The notes beneath the pieces were generated by a model, which was given only the letters and a program-made list of their open reading frames with translations, searched no databases and had not been told where the DNA came from. This document shows, one piece after another, positions 49,769 through 59,000 of a stretch of DNA of 59,000 bases (its first letter is position 1; every line of letters begins with the position of its first letter). A program made the position numbers and the translations under genes. Source of the DNA: Chrysomallon squamiferum (taxonomy: Eukaryota > Mollusca > Gastropoda > Neomphalida > Peltospiridae); the NCBI GenBank assembly GCA_012295275.1, contig CM022671.1, positions 32,188,427-32,247,426 on the forward strand. Reading direction: 5' to 3'.

Positions 49769-52390
49769 TTTTCTTTTCCCGTTTTTGGAAAATATAATTT
49801 ATTAATCTTTTACAACATTTTTTTTCTGTCTTTCTTTCATTTCTCTGTTCAGTCTTTTGTGAAAACCTGTAGACAGAGTTAATACAAGTTTTTGTACTGG
49901 CTTTAAATAAATAATGATCTAAGGTGCATAATAAAGCATTTACAAATCAGAGGTAAATGAGTACACTGCCATGTACATGAATTAAACTTGCTGTATATGG
50001 AACGTGCTGGAGGTATAAATAGAACATCTAGAACACTAAGCCTACACAAAAAGAACATTTGAAAAATTGCTCTTGCTAATGCTTTAGAGGTGGGTTATAC
50101 TTGCTTGTCCTCTACTTCAAAGATGAACTTCAAAGTGGGTGAAAAAAAAAATGCTGAATTTATTATTCCCTGTTGTCTTTTACATTGCGCATTACCTCAG
50201 TGAATAGTTCCTTGCATGACAGAGCACATTTAGCAACTAATGTACTCCGAAAACCATAATTGACTGCTAATGGGAATTCAGCTTTTGCAATAATTGATGA
50301 GGGTGGCGCGTTAGTTCCTGTGTGTGTGATAAAATTTGTTTAATAATTTACGTGGAGCCTTTAAAAAGGATTGACTTCGGGCTGTGTTCATGAGGAATGT
50401 AGAGTCCATTCCACATGCTGCTTTACAGTATTCATTTCTATCTTGTTCTTTTTTCCTCTTACCTCTTGAGCTCTTTCTGTAATTTTTATTATACTTTTTT
50501 CTCATCATTCCTACTCATTTTTTCTTTCTTTTCTACTAACATATTTTCTTCTCTTTTCATATTTCTATGTTTTTAACTTTCTTTCTTTTTTTTTAATTTA
50601 ATAATTGGTAGTCAAAAATAGGAATGATTTAAAAAAAAAATTAAAATTAAAAAGAAATAGATCAACAATAGAAAAGAGGAAAGGAAATTAGTACCATTTT
50701 TTTAAAAATTGGTTTTAAAAAAATGTTGCAGGAAAAATTGATGTTGACGGTAACAACTTGTAAGATGTCAGGCTGTTTGAAATATTTGAGAAATTCTGCT
50801 GTCAACCTCATCAAAACATTCTAAAAAGAGAATTCTTTCTTCATTTTTTATTCTCCAAATTTAAATTTATAAAATGTCAGTGGTTTCTAGGACTCTTTTT
50901 TGTAAAAATTTTTTTACTTATTAATACCAGAATTTTAAGAATCTTTTTTTTTTTTCTTTATAAAGTTTCTCCTTTTTATTGTGGTTTAGACCATTATTTT
51001 AGGCCTGACTTTCAGAAAAAATTTTTTATTCCAGGTTGCACTTACTGCTTCCATTCTTCTTGTTTCTGACATGTTTATTTTGAAAAGTTTTATCTCACTG
51101 GTCATTTTGATAAGAAAAACACTTGATATACCAGAACAAATATTGTTTTTGTCTGTGAAGATGAGTAAAAACAAATATATAAAAAAAACTAGAGGGACCA
51201 AAAATACTCAGATGTCAGAAACCTCCTTTAGTTATTCTTGTCATACAACTGACATGTTGTTCTTCCGAAACACAAACCTCATTACCATGGCTATTCATAA
51301 TACACTGGACATTTTCTTACCTCAAACAACACAGTGAAGAAGAAGAAGAAGAAAAAAATAATAAACAGAAAAAGATTCTTTTTTCATTACTGGCAACAGT
51401 TGGCGCACATTCCTTACCCTCCCAAGTACAGAGGCATCCAATTATAATTGTTTTTGTTAGCTTGTATTTGTTTAGCTTTGTAATTGGAAAAACAGTGTTG
51501 TGACATGTTAATCCACAATTCTGGTAGACAGGTTAAGTCTCAAGTGTTCCTGATGATGTTTCTTCTCTATTAACTAGATTCATTTGGTTTCTGTGCTAGT
51601 AGTTACATTCATTCATTTTGGTGTCCTCATTGTTTTTCCTCTTCTTGTCCTTTTTCTTTTGTTTCTCAGTTTGTCTTCCTCACCCTGTGTGTGCGTATGC
51701 TCTTTTCTTTTCTGTATATTATGTATTTTTCATTTCTGAGTTATTTTTATTATTTGTTAATTTTAAACTGTAAGGCACTGATTGAAGATAGTATGGTTTT
51801 GATTATTATTATTATTATTATTTATTTATTTATTTTTTATTATTTGTTATTATTTGTTTTATTTTTTTATTTTTTGGCATTGGATATTAAAATGGTGTCT
51901 AACCATAAATCAAATACAATTTTGCCCTGAGCATTTATTTATTTATTTTATTTTATTTTATTTTACTGAATTTTTAATTTTTTAATTTTATTTAATTTTA
52001 TTTATTTTTTTATTTTTTTTTGTTCTTGTTCTTGTTGCTCCATGACGCTGCAAATATTTTCAAACTAACAAATTCCCAGGCTTGCATATTCCCTTTTCAA
52101 ATTTTTTTTAAATGACATCTGATTGTAATTACTGCTTCTAGCTTTCAACAAAAAACCCTGCTTTTTACATTATGTATTAACCATGTATGTGTTGCACATA
52201 AATTTGATTTGTTTGTCATGTTTTATGCCAGTGTCTTTTATTAGATCGCTGACAAATAATACAGCTTCCCATTAGCGTAAAGTTACAACTGTAGTGTCAC
52301 ACACTTCATTAAACACAAGTAACACTGCTTACCATAATAATTAATTCAAACTGTAACTTCGACATTATAAAAGTATCAAGAGCTTTTAAA

Positions 52391-52392
<2 letters not shown>

Positions 52393-52428
<36 letters not shown>
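52393..52428. repeat. T36 tract
   Basis: Thirty-six consecutive T followed by CTTTTTTC units. This is the longest homopolymer in the window. Confidence 0.9.
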
Positions 52429-53578
52429 CTTTTTTTCTTTTTTTGCAAATGTTTTTCTAAAGCATTTAGTAAAATGATTTATAAAAAAATTTCTTAGGTA
52501 AAGCTACTGTAAAGCTTTGGTATATTTCAAGTTGAAGGTTTATTTTTCAGAATAAGCTGCCTCTATCTATCTGTGTCTTTTATTTCTCTCTCTCTACCTC
52601 CCCAACTATTTCTATTTTCTGTTTTATTTTCCTCTCACATTAAAATAGCAACCTTTTCTATAATTTTGTATTTAAATAGATCTTTTTTTTTTATCTTCTT
52701 TTTCTTCGAGGAAAAGAAAGAAAAAAAAGACAACAAAAAACACTTTATTTAATTTGGCAGCTCCAATCAAATGTTTTTTTTCTCCCCCGTCTTATAAAAA
52801 TGGTGACATTCTCACTTCTTTGGAATAAATCAATGACGTGCTTTCAGTGAAGGAGGGAGTGACTCTTTGAACATGTCTAATTTGTGCTGTTTCCCTGTGA
52901 CAGTTTGTTTGGTAACTTTAGAATATCTTCTCAGGTTCAAGTCCTTTTGATGATCTCATTAAAGGCATCTGCTAGTCAGACTTTGAAGTTGTTTTCTAGT
53001 GTGACCCAGCAAAACCCAGGTCTGTGTTCACCAGATTACTGTAATCAGCTTTTGCTTGAAATGAAATGATAGGTTTATGTTGGAGATAACCATTTTGTTT
53101 TTGTAATGATATGTCGAATTATTTTTTTAAAAATAATTACTCATACATAGCCTGGGTCTCAATTAATTTGTAATATGGTCCCTTAAGCCATTCTGATTAT
53201 TTTAACTGATTTTAATTTTCCTTTTCAGTTTGTTTTATTTCTGGCTAATGATTCAGTGTAATAATAATAAACAGGGTATTTCTGTAACTGGTGTATGTAT
53301 TATATCTGCACACACCACAGTGGCAGTTTCATAGTACTGCAACCCTCTTAAATAAAGCCTTTGTGGTTGACTGGGTTTGTTGACTGGTGAGGCTATGTCC
53401 TGTGTTAAAAAGACAGTTTATCTGGAATACTTCACCCTTGAGACTAGCTGTATGGAGACATGTATTTGGATTAGGTGATAGATAAACAGTCACTGTGTCC
53501 CGGGGGAGTTGGTGAGATCAGTTGAGTTTATCTAGCCATGCTATTTAATTGATTCTGGATATTTGCAGCTGTACATAA

Positions 53579-53581
<3 letters not shown>

Positions 53582-53611
<30 letters not shown>
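53582..53611. repeat. A30 tract
   Basis: Thirty consecutive A, one of few long A runs on the + strand. About 60 bases later a GATCAAATC (53673-53681) resembles a Pol III B-box with one mismatch, which may hint at a SINE relic; the evidence is weak. Confidence 0.88.
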
Positions 53612-53614
<3 letters not shown>

Positions 53615-54008
53615 CTCACTAACCTATCTTCTTCATTGACTAAGCCAGTAACTTGAAGACCTGTATGTTCGGGGATCAAATCGAGGTATTAGTCTCAAAC
53701 ACAGTTGATTTCTAAAATTTTAAGATCGGTGCTTCATCAATTTTCTTTTAATCATTTGTCACTTACTAACAGTGTCTCAGTAGTTTATTGTTTCAGATAT
53801 TGTTCTGCAGATATACAACCAGTTTTTTTTTTTTTTTCTTGTGGTTGTATTAGTATCTCATATAGCTGGTTGAAAAAATACTCCAAATAATGATTTCAGT
53901 GTCAGCTGAGAATGTTTTAATATTTTGAAGGTTTATTTATTTTTTTATTATTACTTATATTTTCTCACTGGTGGTGTTAAGAATGAGGGAATTTAATAAT
54001 AACAACAG

Positions 54009-54035
54009 TGTGTGTGTGTGTGTGTGTCTGTGTGT

Positions 54036-54120
<85 letters not shown>
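54009..54120. repeat. Long (GT)n microsatellite
   Basis: About 55 GT repeats with two CT interruptions near the left end. The array is strongly Z-DNA-prone and likely length-polymorphic. Confidence 0.93.
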
Positions 54121-54121
<1 letters not shown>

Positions 54122-54999
54122 ATGTTTGGGTATGTGTTAAACAAAACTTATTTTATGTTATCCTAAAAAGGACCTCTAAAATATTTATGGCAGTAAATTC
54201 TATCTACACTTGATATCGTGCTGATGTTGATGTATAGCTGATGTAGTCAGCTGTCTATGTTTAGATATGATAAAAGCAAGTTTCTGTGTCATTATCATAA
54301 TTGTGAATCATCACTTAGATTGGAATGTGTGTGACAAGATAGAAATCCTTAATTTATTTTATTTTTATTTAAAATTTATATTTTTTTAAATTTTATTTTC
54401 ATATTAATTTTCAAATTATTTATTGTTTAGGAAATTTTATTTCTTTTTTTTTTCAAACATTTTTTTTAATTAATAATGTTGATGAGTGAATAATTAAGGT
54501 TTGAAACATAAAAATCATAAGTGTTATTTTAAACAAAATCATTGTGTAAACATGACAGAATAGTATAAAATTTAATTTCGTTTTGATTCTTTTCTGAATA
54601 GATTGATATTTTGTAAGTGAATACTTTTTACGAATATGGAATTCTAATGCAAAACTACAAAGTTTGTAATTGTATTTTTTCTGAACAAAGGAAAATTTCC
54701 ATAGTCACAATGTTTTTCAAGCTAACAAAAAATCTATATTAAGAGCCAATAATAATAATAATGGCACAACCAATTTTCTTTATACTTCTAAGTGCTTTTT
54801 TATTACTTAATTTTTTCCCCCTTAAATTATAATTATGCAATGACATGTGCTACATCCATTATACAACTAGCTTTTTTGTTATTGTTATTATTTTTATTTC
54901 TTAGACTATTTTGTATTCTTTGGTGTTCTGCAATTTGCACTTTCAATTATAGACGCTCATGATAGGCAATAAATGGCATTGCTATTTAATTTGATCTGT

Positions 55000-55570
55000 G
55001 CACCATGGTGGCATATGCAGGTTCCTTTTTTCAGACTTCTGGATTATACCAAGGCCCCAGTGTTGCAAGCAAATTGCTTTTATTGCCACTTCCAAGTGAA
55101 TCACTTGAGCCAAAAAAAAAAAAAAAAAATGTAAAGGAAAAAGAAACATTCACATGGCTGTACATTTCTTCTGGATGCTGTTCGTGGAAGATGTAAAATG
55201 AAAAGGACAGTGTGAGATAGTGCCTACAGCACTGCTAATAAAATCTTGTCATAGTGTAATAAATCTCAGAAGAGCAGTTTCCTGGCTTGGAATCTGTCCA
55301 GCCTGTCTTGTTGTAACACATTCACATGCTGCATGGTTACAACATGGGATCTCTTTATAGTCCTCACAATGTCGTAAGATTATTGCTTTTCCCCAGTGCA
55401 GTCATTTCCAAGTTAACCGTCTCAGGAATGAATTTGACTTGTAGGTCTGTATCTCATTGGCTTTGTTTCTTAATGGCTTCTTACACAAGAATGTTAATAT
55501 CAGGGTTTTCTAGGAGGTGATTTGGAGGAATGGGATTTCAGAGTGCTGGCTTTGGAAGTCATAAAGATGT
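55000..55570. other. CNE-like block
   Basis: Balanced sequence interrupted by an A17 run near 55112-55129. Short open frames lack splice support. Confidence 0.33.
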
Positions 55571-56149
55571 TTCTCATCTTCTTTCTTCGTTTTATTAGAT
55601 TTTTTAAACCTTGACTCTCAGGAATAGCATGTACATGTGTGTATAATGAGATAAGATTAAATTTTATGTTGATAATTTCTTCTTTTTTTTCAAAAGTTAA
55701 AAATCCACATGGTCTTTCTCTCTCTCTCTTTTTTTTTCTTTTTCTTTTATGAGTCATTTTTATGTCAGAAAAACAACTATAAACATTTGATAGGGTTTGG
55801 TTTTATTACTAGTACTTATTTATTTATTTTTTTGTAAAACTGGTAAAATAAACATTAATATCTTTGACAATCACTGATATATATATATAAAAAAAAAAAA
55901 AATAATAATAATAGTAAAAAATAAAAAAATGTTGGTATTCTCAGATAAAAAACACTTTTTGTTTGATAAATTTACTACCAGCAAGACACTTTTTGACTAA
56001 TGAATGTAACCAAAACAAGAATCTCAAAAGATAATTGCTATATTACAGCTCGCTTGATCTTTATAATCATTGCCAAATAGTTGTTGTAGGGTGTAATTCA
56101 AAACACATTTCAGTACTTGATGTTTTTCATTTCAACTCTTTCTCTGTAT

Positions 56150-56430
56150 AACACCCACCAGATGGGTACAACCGCCCACCCCACAGCTGCTGCTGGATTC
56201 ATGTTCAGGCTATCTGTTTCAGTTATGACATCTTGAAGGTATCACTCACATTTGAAAAGACTTGTCTTGATTTGATGTGAATGTCAGAATTATGTGCCAG
56301 CTGCGGGCACCATTCACCACGGTAACCTCATTTGCAGCCTGCACGTGCATTCCATAAAAGTTTGCACATGGCAAATAACAATGTGCAGGTTTCCCATTAG
56401 CAACAAACTTAGCTCACTAAGGCTGAGCAT
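56150..56430. other. CNE-like block with E-box cluster
   Basis: Balanced, complex sequence with two CAGCTG E-boxes, the palindrome GCACGTGC (56341-56348) overlapping GCATTCCA (56347-56354, TEAD-like), and CAGATGG. Motif clustering suggests an enhancer; this is inference. Confidence 0.42.
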
Positions 56431-56536
56431 TTTTTTCAAATGAGAAAAACCTGATGTATGAATTTACACATATTATTTCCATATGTACTACAGTTATTCC
56501 TCTTCTGCCTGCTGGCTTTATATGGACTATGGTTTT

Positions 56537-56690
56537 GCATGATCATTTTGTTTACATTATTATTAAACATAAAAAAATGTATTATACTCTGTTATGTGAT
56601 TATTATTTACATTATTATTAAACATTGAACATTTATTATACTCTATTGTGTGATCATTGCTTACATTTTTATTAAACTTTAACACTTAGT
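56537..56690. repeat. Tandem repeat, 3 units of about 54-55 nt
   Basis: TTACATTATTATTAAACAT recurs at 56552 and 56607, and in diverged form at 56661. The interleaved TATTATACTCT-TGTGTGATCATT segments are also conserved between copies. Confidence 0.8.
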
Positions 56691-57360
56691 TTATTTTATT
56701 TAATAACACTGTGGTGAATGGTGTTTCATCACACAGATTAATTTTTCTAGTGGAAACCAACCATTTTTATATATTCAAAATTAGTCTGCAGATAAAAACC
56801 CTGTGAGTTTTTCTGTATACAGAAAGGGACCTTTTATATGCATCTTCCCACAGACATTAAATGCATTTTGCTGTGATATTTGATAATAAAAAAATTATCT
56901 TACATTTTATGGTAATACAAAAATCAAATGAAAAGCTGATAAACACTCATTCATTCATTAAAAATAAAATAAAAACATATCTATAAAATGTATTCACGAT
57001 TTCAAATATATTTTATTAAGGTTTTTATCATTTTTTGTTACAGAAAGATAACCTCAGAAAGCTTTTATTTTATAAAAGATTATCAATATGAATAACATTC
57101 AGATATTAAAGTAAAAATAAAAATAAAATCCTTGGAGTGGTTTTTATGGATTATTTGTAATTTATATAACAGAATATTAAGAAGTGGTACTCAGTACCCT
57201 GAGGATATTTATATCAGTGTGTTATTTATAAAAATGTGAGAGACAGAACATCAATAGTAATCTTTAACACACATAATCTTTCCTTCAGGGTCTATAATGG
57301 TCTGATAATAGAAAAAAAGAGTTAATAAATCTTGAACAGAAAGACTTTACAGTTAAGATA

Positions 57361-57395
57361 TTTCAAAAGCAGTGAAAAAAAAAAAAAAAAAAAAA
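57361..57395. repeat. A-rich tract
   Basis: A run of about 21 A on the + strand with a short A-rich shoulder. Confidence 0.8.
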
Positions 57396-57889
57396 TGGAA
57401 AAACAGTAATCTTTATCAGAGGATACATAGCTGCTGGAAAATACTGTGGATTTTCTTTCACCTTTAGTTTTATTTTTATTTTTAATTTAGTTTTGTATTG
57501 TTGGTTTTAAAAAAATATACATATATATTTATACATGTTTCTCCAAGTTTCTGAATTTACCACTTTATTTTTCAGAATAGAATATAATTCTGAATATTGA
57601 AAAATGAATAGCATTTTCTGTAATGCCAAAAAATAAGCATATATACATACATATAAATCTGTTGGAAACCAAATACTGTTGACGTTTGTATCAAAGTTGT
57701 TTTTATTTATTTATTTTAAATCACAAGTACACACCTAAATATAAATTATATATAAGTTCTTTTTAAAAGTGAGAATTATCTTCTTCCAGCATGCATTGCT
57801 TATTTTCTAAAAACTTTATCAACCTTTTTCCTTCTTAAACAGTAATTTACTTATACTTGTTATTGCTGTTAGGAAACAGAATACCTTGG

Positions 57890-58140
57890 TTGTTGGGGCA
57901 AGTGGACCGAGGTAATTGAAAGATTGAAGAGTGTTTAATTTACAAGTGAACCCCCCACAGATAAAAACTCTACACAATCTGCTTAATTATCATAGCAGAC
58001 TTGGCAGCTGCCGCGCTAAGCAGATATCTTAATGGTATTTTGTTTAGTTGTTTTATCTCCATTAGCTGTGAATTTACAATTCCACCCACCATCCATGTTG
58101 GTCTTGAAGCCAGCTTCAGAATTATCCCATGGAGTTGTCT
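57890..58140. other. CNE-like block with palindromic E-box
   Basis: Balanced sequence containing the perfect palindrome GGCAGCTGCC (58003-58012). A possible 39-nt microexon (57873-57911) overlaps its left edge; see findings. Confidence 0.36.
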
Positions 58141-58200
58141 CTCTGTTTTATGATTATTATTATTATTATTATTTGTTTATATTCTTTCTCTCTTATTCTT

Positions 58201-58235
58201 TTTTTTTTTTTTTTTTTTTGCCTTTTTTTTTTTCT
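58201..58235. repeat. T-rich tract
   Basis: About 20 T, a GCC interruption, then 12 more T. Open frames across it on both strands are artefacts. Confidence 0.85.
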
Positions 58236-59000
58236 ATATATGAAGGAGTACTTGAGCTTGGCTCTTGAAGACACTAGAAAGAAGGAAAACTTCTCAATTG
58301 TTTTGCTGTTGGCATATCTCCTGTATGTTTTCTGTGTCAAGTGTTGTATGCTGGTGTACAGATTACAGAGCTGGGATTGTGTTAATTGTGAAGAACCTTA
58401 CTTTACCACCAGTCAGTCAAACTGTTATGGAAACCAATCTGCACTATTAATCTTCCCTGTGTGTATGTAGTTATGATTAGAGTGGAGTTAGGATGTTATA
58501 TGCTTTATTACTATTATTATTATTATTATTACATATAATTATTTATTTATTTACTCTTCTGTGTTATGTAAGCAGAGTTGAAGAGATTCTGTTCTAGAAG
58601 ATTAAAAGATTTAAATACATCACACTACATGATTTTTAAGGGGTGTTCGGTAATTATTATTATTATTATTATTTTACATTATATCTATGTTGTAGAAAAC
58701 AAGGGATTTTGTTGTGTCTAACACAGATTTATAATAAATAGCAATAGAGAAATGTAGGAGGTGGTTTGGTGTGTTATTCATTCATTATGGAGCTTTAATC
58801 TTGTGTGCTTTCAAAAAATCTGGAATTACAATGATAAAGAAGAGGACACCAGTAAAAAAAAAAAAAAAAATAGATAAATAAATAAACAAATAATAAAAAT
58901 TGTGCAAATAGTATATACTAAAATAGAAAAATAATTAAATGTACATATTTTGAAGTTTAATTTTTATTGTAGATGAGAAAAGAAGTTGATTTTCTGTTTA

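Larger units (their letters stand above)
1..59000 (+). other. auts2: Interior of an AUTS2-family gene (gene body, both ends outside window)
   Basis: Three in-frame, phase-0 exons with GT..AG borders on the + strand define one transcription unit. Their joined product ends in a serine/acid-rich motif shared with the N-terminal part of vertebrate AUTS2 and FBRSL1. Family knowledge: AUTS2 proteins are nuclear regulators associated with a PRC1 variant that activates transcription, and they also act in neuronal development; Drosophila Tay is a related protein. The exons upstream, expected to carry an E-E-D-I-I-D-G-F-type motif, were not found in 1-14200, so the start lies before the window. The AUTS2 core domain is not seen either, so the gene continues past 59000. 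The preponderance of T over A homopolymers on the + strand is what is usual for introns transcribed in this direction. Confidence 0.7.
23487..59000 (+). other. auts2: Intron (5' part, >=35.5 kb)
   Basis: This stretch follows donor GTAGGTG. No convincing AUTS2 exon was found downstream, so the sequence to the window end is treated as intron. It holds CNE-like blocks, minisatellites, T tracts, a possible decayed coding relic and a candidate internal promoter, annotated separately. Stretches 23730-26460, 28060-30400, 30780-33050, 35160-37390, 38530-40920, 43000-44100, 45000-47290, 48930-50080, 50420-54990 and 58140-59000 contain only AT-rich unique sequence and simple repeats apart from features listed. 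Confidence 0.55.

Noticed and set aside
53636-53690. tRNA or SINE relic with B-box-like GATCAAATC.
   Set aside because: No convincing A-box and no cloverleaf; one mismatch in the B-box core. Kept only as a weak remark.
1-59000. CRISPR arrays, bacterial operons, prophage, rRNA or tRNA genes.
   Set aside because: No regularly spaced direct repeats with unique spacers, no dense ORFs, no RNA gene signatures; the sequence is an animal intron landscape.

Overview
The window is eukaryotic genomic DNA. It is strongly AT-rich and full of microsatellites (GT, CT/CA, ATT, TA) and long T-homopolymers, with canonical GT..AG splice sites and no dense ORF organisation. Long introns, tiny exons and islands of balanced-composition noncoding sequence point to a bilaterian animal. 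A lophotrochozoan such as a mollusc is my best guess, but that is a weak inference from sequence style only.

The only protein-coding gene I can support is on the + strand. Three phase-0 exons at 14264-14398 (45 codons), 16623-16658 (12 codons) and 23454-23486 (11 codons) join into a frame ending RDRLSD / TSTHSSSGQGYI / PECDSATDDDK. This matches, position by position, the short motif that I recall from the N-terminal half of vertebrate AUTS2 and FBRSL1 (S-R-[DE]-x-L-S-D-S-S-A...G-x-G-Y-x-C-D-S...K). I therefore read the window as an interior piece of the AUTS2/FBRSL1/Tay family gene. Its first exons lie upstream of the window, and the rest, including the large conserved AUTS2 domain, lies downstream. 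Everything else is intron: >=14.2 kb upstream of the first exon seen, 2.2 kb, 6.8 kb, and >=35.5 kb downstream. Vertebrate AUTS2 also has very large 5' introns and tiny exons in this part.

Layout. 1-14263 is an intron with CNE-like blocks near 0.93-1.42, 4.5-5.2, 8.4-9.0, 9.3-10.2, 10.9-11.5 and 13.1-13.5 kb. 14.26-23.49 kb is the exon cluster, with CNE-like blocks at 15.5-16.2, 17.45-18.0, 18.58-19.0, 19.74-20.24 and 23.12-23.45 kb. 23.49-59 kb is a long intron. It holds a degenerate minisatellite (33.63-34.10 kb), more CNE-like blocks, a possible decayed coding relic on the minus strand (44.33-44.95 kb), and a candidate internal promoter plus noncoding first exon on the + strand (about 48.04-48.484 kb, ending in a strong GTGAGT donor). 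An internal promoter would fit an N-terminally shortened isoform, as known for vertebrate AUTS2, but no transcript evidence is available here.

The CNE-like blocks are called only because their base composition and complexity stand out sharply from the surrounding low-complexity DNA; conservation was not tested. Several carry symmetric motifs (CAATAAA-CT-TTTATTG, TGCTCTCGAGAGCA, GGCAGCTGCC, GCACGTGC). No tRNA, rRNA, CRISPR, intact transposon or second intact gene was found.
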